Source: Candidatus Rifleibacteriota bacterium
GTDB lineage: Bacteria; Riflebacteria; Ozemobacteria; Ozemobacterales; Ozemobacteraceae
Length of the DNA: 55,636 nt
Reading direction: 5' to 3'
NCBI GenBank assembly: GCA_022704885.1
Contig: JAKJFO010000005.1
Location: 387 to 56,022 of the forward strand
Part shown: positions 48,724 through 55,636 of the stretch, piece after piece
How the letters are laid out: every line of letters starts with the position of its first letter
How positions within the stretch are numbered: position 1 is the first letter of the stretch
Made by a program: the position numbers and the translations under genes
The notes under the pieces: generated by a model
The model's input: only the letters and a program-made list of their open reading frames with translations
What the model was told of the DNA's origin: nothing
Databases searched by the model: none

Positions 48724-49516
48724 GAAAATTGCGATCATCGGCGGCGGGAACCTTGGCTCAGCAATAGCACGCGGACTGCTCTACACAAAATCGGTCAAGC
48801 CAGAGCTGATTCATGTCACCCGCCGTCGCGCCGATATGCTGGCAGCACTGGCCAACGATGGCATTGTAACTGGCAACGACAATATCGCTGCGGCTAAAGA
48901 TGCGAAAATATTATTGCTCGCGGTTAAACCCTATCAGATCGCCGAAGTCTGCGAAGAACTCAAAGGGCATCTATCACGCAGCGCCATTATCATCTCTCTC
49001 GCTACCGGTATCGAAAACAAGAAGCTGGTCGAGCTGACGGGCGGCAAACATGCAATTTTTCGGGCCATGCCAAATACCGCCGTGGCAATCGGAGAGTCGA
49101 TGACCTGTCTCGCCGCTATCAATGCGACACCTGAGCAGGAAAAGGAAGTCGAACAGTTCTTTACCAGACTCGGCAGCGTGCTGTTCATACCCGAAGAGCT
49201 CATGGCTGGCGCTACAGTACTGGCCGCCTGCGGCATCGCCTTCGCGCTGCGCTTTATCCGTGCCGCCACCCAGGGGGGCATCGAAATCGGCTTCAGTTCA
49301 GACATGGCGCTCAAAATCGCATCGCAGACAGTCAAAGGCGCGGCTCAGCTGGTTATCGAGGGCAAAAGCCACCCCGAAGCCGAAATCGACAAGGTCACGA
49401 CTCCGCGTGGCATAACTATTTCAGGCCTCAACGAAATGGAACACCAGGGCTTCAGCTCATCGCTGATCAAGGGCCTGCTCACTTCATTCCACAAGATAGA
49501 GAGCCTCAGCAAATAG
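48716..49516 (+). CDS. proC: Pyrroline-5-carboxylate reductase
   Basis: This 266-residue enzyme catalyses the last step of proline synthesis (P5C to proline with NAD(P)H). It has the dinucleotide-binding motif IIGGGNLGSAIARG, VKPYQIAEV, FRAMPNTAVAIGESM and the C-terminal signature TPRGITISGLNEME. The start at 48716 lies in the end of the Uma2 gene, with AAAGG 8 nt upstream. A longer frame from 48662 lacks any RBS. It is followed by proB and proA in the order proC-proB-proA. Confidence 0.95.
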   Translation: MNKKIAIIGGGNLGSAIARGLLYTKSVKPELIHVTRRRADMLAALANDGIVTGNDNIAAAKDAKILLLAVKPYQIAEVCEELKGHLSRSAIIISLATGIENKKLVELTGGKHAIFRAMPNTAVAIGESMTCLAAINATPEQEKEVEQFFTRLGSVLFIPEELMAGATVLAACGIAFALRFIRAATQGGIEIGFSSDMALKIASQTVKGAAQLVIEGKSHPEAEIDKVTTPRGITISGLNEMEHQGFSSSLIKGLLTSFHKIESLSK

Positions 49517-49525
49517 TCCGCCAGC

Positions 49526-50602
49526 ATGTATAAATCAATCACCGTAAAAATTGGCTCGAATGTATTAACCAGACCTGATCGCAAGCTCGATCTCGAACGT
49601 ATCTCGCATATAACCGACCAGATCGCGACACTGCATAAGCAGGGAATAAAGGTTATTCTGGTTTCTTCAGGTGCTGTTGCATCGGGGCGTGGTATGGTGA
49701 CCCATCTGCCGAAAAAGGACCCGGTTTCTGAGCGCCAGCTTTTGTCGTCGGTCGGGCAGATCAAGCTGGTTTCCACCTATGCTTCGCTGTTCGAAGCCCA
49801 CGGTATAACCTGTGCGCAGGTGCTCGTCACCAAAGAAGACTTCAGGACCCGCGAGCATTATCTGAACATGAAAAACTGTCTGACGACGCTGCTCGAGCAC
49901 AAAATAGTGCCGATCATCAACGAGAATGACGCAGTATCGGTTACCGCGCTGATGTTCACCGACAACGACGAACTGGCAGGTCTGGTAGCAACCATGATGA
50001 ATACTGAAGCCTATTTCATTCTCAGCAATGTCGATGGTATTTACACCGGCAACCCAGGCGACGAAGGCGTACAGCTCATCAAAGAAATAACCGGCACGAC
50101 AACCGACCTGTCAGGCTTTATTACCACGAAAAAGAGCAATTTCGGACGCGGCGGCATGCTGACCAAAGGTCGTGTAGCGCAAAACACAGCAGCGGCTGGC
50201 ATTGCTGTGCATATCGCCAACGGCACCCGCCCGAACATTCTTACTGACCTTGCCAGAAACAGCGAAAAAGTTTCGCATACCCGCTTTGTTCCAGGCTCAC
50301 CGCGGCCGGCCTTCAAAAAGTGGATAGCCTGCTCGGCCGACTTCACGAACTGGGAAGTTCACATCAACAAGGGCGCGAGCGATGCCCTGCATTCAAAAAA
50401 AGCGACCAGCCTGCTGCTGGCCGGCGTTACCAGTATGCATGGTGACTTTAAGAAGGGCGACCTGTTGCGTATAATCGATCACGAAAAGCGATTGATCGGC
50501 ATTGGCAAAGCTCAATATGACCGCCAGAAAGCCGACGAGCACCTCGCCGACCCCAAATACAAACCGCTGGTTCATTACGATTATCTTTATCTCTTTCCTT
50601 GA
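49526..50602 (+). CDS. proB: Glutamate 5-kinase with C-terminal PUA domain
   Basis: This 358-residue enzyme catalyses the first step of proline synthesis. The kinase domain has VKIGSNVL, LVSSGAVASGRG, INENDAVSV, DNDELAGLVA and GRGGMLTKG. The PUA domain follows (LHSKKATSLLLAGVTSMHGDF, GKAQY). The family is feedback-inhibited by proline. The gene starts 9 nt after proC, without a strong RBS. The order and spacing indicate one operon. Confidence 0.96.
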   Translation: MYKSITVKIGSNVLTRPDRKLDLERISHITDQIATLHKQGIKVILVSSGAVASGRGMVTHLPKKDPVSERQLLSSVGQIKLVSTYASLFEAHGITCAQVLVTKEDFRTREHYLNMKNCLTTLLEHKIVPIINENDAVSVTALMFTDNDELAGLVATMMNTEAYFILSNVDGIYTGNPGDEGVQLIKEITGTTTDLSGFITTKKSNFGRGGMLTKGRVAQNTAAAGIAVHIANGTRPNILTDLARNSEKVSHTRFVPGSPRPAFKKWIACSADFTNWEVHINKGASDALHSKKATSLLLAGVTSMHGDFKKGDLLRIIDHEKRLIGIGKAQYDRQKADEHLADPKYKPLVHYDYLYLFP

Positions 50603-50626
50603 GCGTTTGTGAAAGGCACAAAAGCA

Positions 50627-51874
50627 ATGACAACAGGTGAACAGCTGATCAAAGCCAGAAATGCAACACGTCTGCTGGTCAGAGTCGATGAAGAATGCAA
50701 CCGCAGGGTACTGCTTGACCTGGCTGACCGGGCCGAAAAAAGGAGCGGGCACCTGCTGACAGCCAACCGCCTCGATCTTGAGCGCATGCCGACGACCGAC
50801 CCTCGCTACGATCGTCTCATGCTTACAGCCGATCGCATCAAAGCCATCACCTGTGATCTGCGCAATGTTGCCAGCATGAAATCTCCGATTGGCGAGGTTC
50901 TTGAAGAGCGCACCATGCCGAATGGACTGCATCTCAAAAAGATTCGTGTTGCGCTCGGCGTTGTCGGCGTTATCTACGAAGCCCGGCCAAATGTCACTTT
51001 CGATGTTTTTGCCCTCTGCTTTCGAACCGGCAATGTCTCGGTGCTCAAAGGCGGGCAGGATGCTGCTCACTCGAATCAGGCGATTACCGAACTGATTCAC
51101 GAAAGCCTGCAATCTTGTGGCATTGCGCCCGACGTCATGCAGTTACTGCCACCACAACGCGAGGCGGCGACCGAACTGATGAACGCGGTTGGTCTCATTG
51201 ACGTGCTGATTCCGAGAGGGTCGCAGGGGTTGATCGATTCGGTGCGCAACGGCTCGAAAGTGCCGGTGATCGAGACCGGCGCTGGTGTCTGCCATGCCTA
51301 TTTCGACGCTGACGGCGATCTCGAACTCGGCCGAAAAGTATTGTTCAATGCCAAAACGCGCCGCGTCAGCGTCTGTAATGCCCTTGAATGTCTGATCGTC
51401 AACAGTTCGCGCCTCAGCGATCTTTACGACCTGCTCGCGCCGATGGCTGACAAATCAGTCGTTCTCGAAGCCGATGAACGCTCTCACAATGCTTTGGCCG
51501 GCAGATATACAGACGGCCTGCTGCTGCCCGCCAGCGAAGAATCTTTTGGCAAAGAGCATCTCGACTATCGCCTGTCGATCAAAACCGTCGACTGCCTCGA
51601 CGAAGCGATGGAGCATATCGCCCGTTACGGCACCCGCCACAGCGAAGCGATAATTAGCGACAATCGGCAGACCAGCTCCAGATTCTGCAACGAAGTTGAT
51701 GCTGCTGCTGTTTACGTAAACACTTCAACCGCCTTCACCGACGGCGCGCAGTTCGGCATGGGCGCCGAAATCGGCATCAGCACGCAAAAGCTGCACGCAC
51801 GCGGCCCGATGGCTCTTCCCGAACTGACCAGCTATAAATGGCTGATCGACAGCAAAGGCCTTACCCGTCCTTAA
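50627..51874 (+). CDS. proA: Glutamate-5-semialdehyde dehydrogenase (gamma-glutamyl phosphate reductase)
   Basis: This 415-residue enzyme is the second enzyme of the pathway. Seen are GVVGVIYEARPNVT, LKGGQDAAHSN, LIPRGSQGLIDSV, the catalytic cysteine in TRRVSVCNALE, and the C-terminal FGMGAEIGISTQKLHARGPM. The ATG at 50627 is chosen over a GTG at 50609. It completes the set proC-proB-proA, so proline can be made from glutamate. Confidence 0.96.
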   Translation: MTTGEQLIKARNATRLLVRVDEECNRRVLLDLADRAEKRSGHLLTANRLDLERMPTTDPRYDRLMLTADRIKAITCDLRNVASMKSPIGEVLEERTMPNGLHLKKIRVALGVVGVIYEARPNVTFDVFALCFRTGNVSVLKGGQDAAHSNQAITELIHESLQSCGIAPDVMQLLPPQREAATELMNAVGLIDVLIPRGSQGLIDSVRNGSKVPVIETGAGVCHAYFDADGDLELGRKVLFNAKTRRVSVCNALECLIVNSSRLSDLYDLLAPMADKSVVLEADERSHNALAGRYTDGLLLPASEESFGKEHLDYRLSIKTVDCLDEAMEHIARYGTRHSEAIISDNRQTSSRFCNEVDAAAVYVNTSTAFTDGAQFGMGAEIGISTQKLHARGPMALPELTSYKWLIDSKGLTRP

Positions 51875-51948
51875 ACAATTCAGCAGGCACAATAGAGAGA
51901 TGTGGCAGCAAACACTCGAACGCCTGCGAGAATGACCTGTCAGAAGCG

Positions 51949-53067
51949 TCAGTTGCGTTTGTAGGTAAAAACCGAAGTAGCCGGAACCGACTGCAGTAAC
52001 CAGTCTTTCTCGGGGCAGGTGTCGGTGATATCGCCAAGCGCCTGCAGAACCGGCATTTCCATGTCATCAGAAACACACAGAATTCCATGTTCGCAGGAAA
52101 CATGCCGGCCGGCATCTTCGCCCTGCAGATAAAGCGTGCGCACGCGCGACATGGTGGCACCGGCGGCGCCAGCCTGCATTGCTGCCTGAACAAAATTGTC
52201 GCCCTGTCCTTCGTGGCAGAAGAAGCTGATTTCGCGATGAGTAAAATTAGCAGGACCGGCATTACCGGCATTATCTTCGACGCCGAAAAAGCGCTTGCGC
52301 CAGGCCGTACTCTTTTTGAGATCGTCGATGGCAGCGATGATCTGCTCGATGCTGGCAGCGTGTTCCTGGCGACCGATGCGCAGCAGGGGGTCAACGATAC
52401 CTCCACTTATCGGCGTCTGATATAAAAAGCCGCCACCAGGCCTGTCGATATGCCCTTCTTCGATGAGCAGACGTTGCAGGCCGTTGGCATCATGCCCTGG
52501 AACCATAAGATATACCAGCTCTTTCTCTGGTGAAATCGTGATTCGCAGCAGACCAAGCCGATCACGAATACCGGTGCCAATACCGATACCTACCACCGGA
52601 ACACCGGCGCCCAGCTTCAATGCAACTTTATAAAGATTTTCGCCACCGCCGGATTTTGTCTGAATGCCTGTTATCAGGGTAAGTTCGTTGAGCAGACATT
52701 CTGAACGTGCCGGTTCAACCTTTATCGCAGGGAATTCCTGAAAGCTGGCTTCCAGCAGATCCTGGGCATAAATTGCTCCTCGCCCTGGCGTTTTAAGATC
52801 GAGCTCTTCGATGAGACGGCACAGCAACGGTGCTGCTGTTTCGCGGCTTACCGTCAGTCGATAGATTTCGCTGGCTGAATCACTGAAGTCGAAGCGCAGT
52901 CCCGAAAACCCGAACAAACCCGGGTTAACATTCTGTCTGACGCATCTTGCGTTTTCAACCAGTATTGACGAGATCCCCAGCGATGTAAAGAGTTCGATAA
53001 CCTTGCCACTGAGATCATGATGAGTCATCAGGGTAATGCGGGCCGCTTTGCGAAGTTCAAGCTTCAT
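51949..53067 (-). CDS. Protein with three tandem PII-like domains
   Basis: This 372-residue soluble protein appears to contain three consecutive PII (GlnB)-like units. The first ends TPGRGAIYAQDLLE, and the second ends RPGGGFLYQTPI after RITISPEKELVYLMVPG. The third has REISFFCHEGQGDNFVQAAM, then CEHGILCVSDDMEMPVLQAL. The GxGxI(F/Y) pattern is typical of PII strand 4 ends. The T-loop tyrosine of classical GlnB is not evident. It lies downstream of, and overlaps by 11 bp, the DUF1538 membrane gene, so it may gate that protein in response to a nucleotide or metabolite. The ATG at 53067 has GGAGGAAACTC before it. Confidence 0.78.
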   Translation of the reverse strand: MKLELRKAARITLMTHHDLSGKVIELFTSLGISSILVENARCVRQNVNPGLFGFSGLRFDFSDSASEIYRLTVSRETAAPLLCRLIEELDLKTPGRGAIYAQDLLEASFQEFPAIKVEPARSECLLNELTLITGIQTKSGGGENLYKVALKLGAGVPVVGIGIGTGIRDRLGLLRITISPEKELVYLMVPGHDANGLQRLLIEEGHIDRPGGGFLYQTPISGGIVDPLLRIGRQEHAASIEQIIAAIDDLKKSTAWRKRFFGVEDNAGNAGPANFTHREISFFCHEGQGDNFVQAAMQAGAAGATMSRVRTLYLQGEDAGRHVSCEHGILCVSDDMEMPVLQALGDITDTCPEKDWLLQSVPATSVFTYKRN

Positions 53068-55135
53068 GAGTTTCCTCCGTGTCAGCCTGCAGTATCCGGC
53101 GCTGGCGTCTCTGTACCATGATGCCATAAACAAGCATCGTCAGAATCGGAAAAACCGAAGCCATGGCAACTATACCAAAGCCATCGACGACTTTGAGCTC
53201 ACCACCTATACCAAGGCCCATCGCAAGAACGAGCGGTACGGTGATTGGCCCGGTAGTGACGCCGCCGGAGTCCCAGGCGATGCTGGCGAAATCTTCCTCG
53301 CTGAACCAGGTAAGAATCAGAACCGCCAGATAAGATGGAATCAGCAACCAGCCGGTTGAAAAACCGTAGAGAATGCGGGCAACACCAGCCAGCAGGCCGA
53401 TGCCGACACCTAGCGAAACAGTACGAACCACACCATTGCGGGTTACCATGCCGACCGTCAGATCTTCGACAGTGCTGCCAAGCGCGCTAAGAGCCGGCTC
53501 AGCCACGGTCGAGCCATAGCCCATTCCGAACGCAAAAAGAAAAACCAGTGCGATTCCGACCATTGTCAGCTCTGGTCCAAAGAGCGGTGGGCGCTCGACG
53601 ATATGCTCATATCGGCGATTCTCAGCATCGTAGCGCGAAGGCTCGAATGGCACCGGGCGCGGGGTTCCGGCACGATCTCTGAAATAAAAGAAGCGACTGG
53701 CCTCGCCATGTTGTGTAAAAGCGGTCAAAACTGATTCTGGCTCGAAAGGTTCGAGTATGACACGACCTTCTTCGTGAGTTTCGCTTCTGAAAACCTGCGG
53801 AAGCGGCCTGCCGACCTGATCGCCGAGCGGGGCCAGCCCGAGCCTGATGCCGCTGGTCAGAACCGCCATACCGACCAGAGCGAAAACTATACCGAGAACG
53901 ACTTCATCTGGCCGACGCGGCCGGTCTCGCAGCATGAAAACCAGAACGACGATCAGCAGAAGCACTATCGGAATTACGGCACGAAAAGCCAGTCCAGACT
54001 CGGTTTTTATTACTTCACCGAACTGATTGCCACCTTTACCTTCAGATTGCAGCGAAACCGACTTGACAGATGCGATAATCGCGCGCTCATGCGAAGAAGC
54101 ACGTCGCACAAGCCAATCCTGCAGAGACATTCGACCGAGCAGTTCGCTCCTGCGCTCTTCATCAGCCAGTGAGCGCAGAACCAGACCATACTTTTCATCA
54201 TCTCCATAATAAGCACGGCGCGCGGTTTCATCGCCACGCTGAAAGGCTATGGCCGCCAGTTTGTCTTCAGATGGCACGAGCATAAGGGCGTTGCTGCGGT
54301 TGGTCGGCGCAAAAAATTCGGTTACCGCCACCGGTTCGGGCGTGGACGCGTTGAGGGAAATGCCCAGGAGAAGGACTCCCAACACCGGAAACAACGAAGC
54401 GAGCGCCACCACTCCAAAACCCGAGGCGCCACCTTCCTGTCGGCCGGCAGATCGGCTGACACCGATACCCATTGCCAGCACCAGCGGAACAGTTACCGGG
54501 CCGGTGGTTACCCCCCCGGTATCCCATGCGAGATTAACTATGCCGGCCAGGCTCTTGTCGCGCAGACACCAGGCCGAAAGGGCAAGCAACAACGGCACCA
54601 TGATAAAAATGAACGGCTTGATCGGAATGCCGTAATAAAAACGCGCCATACCAAAAGCCACCGCGAAACCAACGCCGATGCCAATAGCCATGACCAGACT
54701 GTTGGTATCGATTTCCAGCAGGCGGAAAAGAAGCGGAGTTTCCCAGGGCGTGACAGTGATACCTGCCAGTCTGAGCGAAGCTATTGCCGGCTCAGCCAGA
54801 GTCGCACCAATTCCGAGCAGCAGACCAAAAAACATGATAACCATTATGCTGCAACGCTGGGGCAACTGCACCCCTACTCTTTCGCCAAGCGGCATCAGCC
54901 CGAGGAAAAGGCCTTCCAGAAAAAATGCGAGGCCAAGCACGACCATGCCGATACCGGTCGAAATCTGCAGTGCATCTGTCGGTGGCGCATTGAGCACCAG
55001 TATTTTGAAGCCAACCAGGTATAAAATTATGAAGGTAACGGCGCTGATCTGTTCGCCGATTCTGGTTCTGGCATAGTTCCAGATCATTGGCAGGGCAGTG
55101 CGCCATGGTATATTGATTCGTTCAGAATTAGACAT
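53057..55135 (-). CDS. Duplicated DUF1538 membrane protein
   Basis: This 692-residue protein has two copies of a DUF1538-type membrane unit. Copy 1 contains GLFLGLMPLGERVGV, GATLAEPAIASL, WDTGGVTTGPVTVPLVLAMG and FPVLGVLLLGI. Copy 2 contains GLAPLGDQVGRPLP, GSTVAEPALSALG, WDSGGVTTGPITVPLVLAMG and FPILTMLVYGI. The motif WD(T/S)GGVTTGP(V/I)TVPL in each copy lies between helices and looks like a pore or substrate loop. A ~130-residue soluble segment joins the copies. Function is not established; a membrane transporter is inferred. The gene runs into the PII-like gene. Confidence 0.85.
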   Translation of the reverse strand: MSNSERINIPWRTALPMIWNYARTRIGEQISAVTFIILYLVGFKILVLNAPPTDALQISTGIGMVVLGLAFFLEGLFLGLMPLGERVGVQLPQRCSIMVIMFFGLLLGIGATLAEPAIASLRLAGITVTPWETPLLFRLLEIDTNSLVMAIGIGVGFAVAFGMARFYYGIPIKPFIFIMVPLLLALSAWCLRDKSLAGIVNLAWDTGGVTTGPVTVPLVLAMGIGVSRSAGRQEGGASGFGVVALASLFPVLGVLLLGISLNASTPEPVAVTEFFAPTNRSNALMLVPSEDKLAAIAFQRGDETARRAYYGDDEKYGLVLRSLADEERRSELLGRMSLQDWLVRRASSHERAIIASVKSVSLQSEGKGGNQFGEVIKTESGLAFRAVIPIVLLLIVVLVFMLRDRPRRPDEVVLGIVFALVGMAVLTSGIRLGLAPLGDQVGRPLPQVFRSETHEEGRVILEPFEPESVLTAFTQHGEASRFFYFRDRAGTPRPVPFEPSRYDAENRRYEHIVERPPLFGPELTMVGIALVFLFAFGMGYGSTVAEPALSALGSTVEDLTVGMVTRNGVVRTVSLGVGIGLLAGVARILYGFSTGWLLIPSYLAVLILTWFSEEDFASIAWDSGGVTTGPITVPLVLAMGLGIGGELKVVDGFGIVAMASVFPILTMLVYGIMVQRRQRRILQADTEETHEA

Positions 55136-55600
55136 TTGTCACCTATAAGCAGTTTTTACACGGCCGCCTCGAAAACCTCACACCGCTGCCGCGAATCTGT
55201 CGTAAATTATTGGAACGGGCCCATGTTAGCCGCGAAACACCATGATGTCAAGCGACTGCACCAACCTGCACAATTCCCGGTCACAAAGCAACCGACATGC
55301 TGTGCTCCCTGTTTTTTGAAGTCCGGCTAAGCATGGGAGAAGAAGATGGCGTCAGGCGAGGTCGCAGAATCAAGGTTGTTACGATAAAAGTCACCGGCCG
55401 CCATGCTGATCTACCAGATACCACATCAGCACAATGATCTGTAATAGAAAATTTGCATATTATTTGTCACACGCCCGGTCTGTTTACTTATCCTGAGAAG
55501 AGATAAACTGTATCTTGTTCATGGCTATAATTTGACGATAAGTATTAGGTATAACGCTTCATAACATAAGCAAATAAGAGAGTTGTACAAGGAGGCAGAA
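55136..55600. other. Gene-free stretch at the right end
   Basis: About 465 nt lie between the divergent DUF1538 gene and the partial gene at 55601. No reading frame has support; a 64-codon frame (55136-55330) has Cys/His-rich, atypical composition and no RBS. The last 150 nt are A/T-rich with a TATAAT at about 55526 that may belong to the promoter of the next gene, though no matching -35 was found. Confidence 0.5.
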
Positions 55601-55636
55601 ATGTCAGATCTGAGGAAATTTGTAAGTCTTTTCATC
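55601..55636 (+). CDS. Start of an unknown gene (cut by window edge)
   Basis: An ATG at 55601 with a strong AAGGAGG site 7 nt upstream opens a frame of 12 codons (MSDLRKFVSLFI) that runs off the end of the window. The start is convincing; nothing can be said about function. Confidence 0.65.
   Translation, partial: MSDLRKFVSLFI

Noticed and set aside
55136..55330. 64-codon plus-strand frame next to the DUF1538 start
   Set aside because: No RBS, atypical residue use and no recognisable domain.

Overview
The window looks like a chromosomal segment of a Gram-negative-type (diderm) bacterium of roughly 50% G+C. Support comes from lipoprotein and Sec signals, several proteins predicted to be periplasmic, a secretion or pilus system of the type IV filament class, and dense operons with many 4-bp ATGA/GTGA overlaps. 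No rRNA, tRNA, transposase, phage gene or CRISPR array was seen. The mix of many prepilin-like proteins, HEAT proteins, STAS/SpoIIE signalling and a zinc-ribbon adenylyl cyclase suggests a little-studied lineage. A Riflebacteria-like candidate phylum is my best guess, but it is only a guess from gene content.

Layout. Positions 1-1043 hold a CDF metal exporter (cut by the window edge) with its CsoR/RcnR-type repressor and a G-tract operator on the -10 box. Positions 1232-10113 hold mixed housekeeping and hypothetical genes: an ABC-F ATPase, a GYF-like membrane protein, an Mrp/DsrE pair, a DUF4105-like exported protein, a cupin and a secreted protein. Positions 10193-13564 are a YtrA-type operon: an ABC-2 permease with a large extracytoplasmic domain, a GntR regulator and an ATPase, with an operator over the promoter. 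Positions 13756-17248 are an operon of two PilT-family ATPases and a GAF/class III adenylyl cyclase. Positions 17336-21025 hold a DUF2087 regulator, glycerate 2-kinase and a secreted metallopeptidase.

Positions 21087-47093 are the most unusual part. Three clusters encode 13 prepilin/pseudopilin-like proteins. Cluster A is 36874-26056 on the minus strand, B is 39588-42961 on the plus strand, and C is 47093-42987 on the minus strand. None of the usual assembly genes (major pilin, extension ATPase, platform protein, secretin, prepilin peptidase) lies in the window, although the PilT pair is nearby. Clusters A and B are each headed by a STAS protein and share a three-gene tail (PilV-like, PilW-like, GspK/PilX-like). 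The two large GspK/PilX-like proteins carry what looks like a biotinyl/lipoyl-type hairpin domain, and both end in a nearly identical proline/glycine-rich tail. A family of HEAT-repeat proteins with one membrane segment (three copies) is interleaved with or close to these genes. Regulation in the same stretch includes a CHASE2-SpoIIE phosphatase, the two STAS proteins, an ECF sigma factor, a zinc-finger/FecR anti-sigma factor and a FecR lipoprotein. I read this as an undescribed, regulated pseudopilus-tip or surface-display system; its function is inference.

Positions 47439-55636 return to metabolism. They hold a small membrane protein, a Uma2-family nuclease-fold protein overlapping proC, then proB and proA (the full proline pathway from glutamate), and a convergent pair: a DUF1538 membrane protein followed by a protein with three PII-like domains. 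A new gene starts at the right edge.
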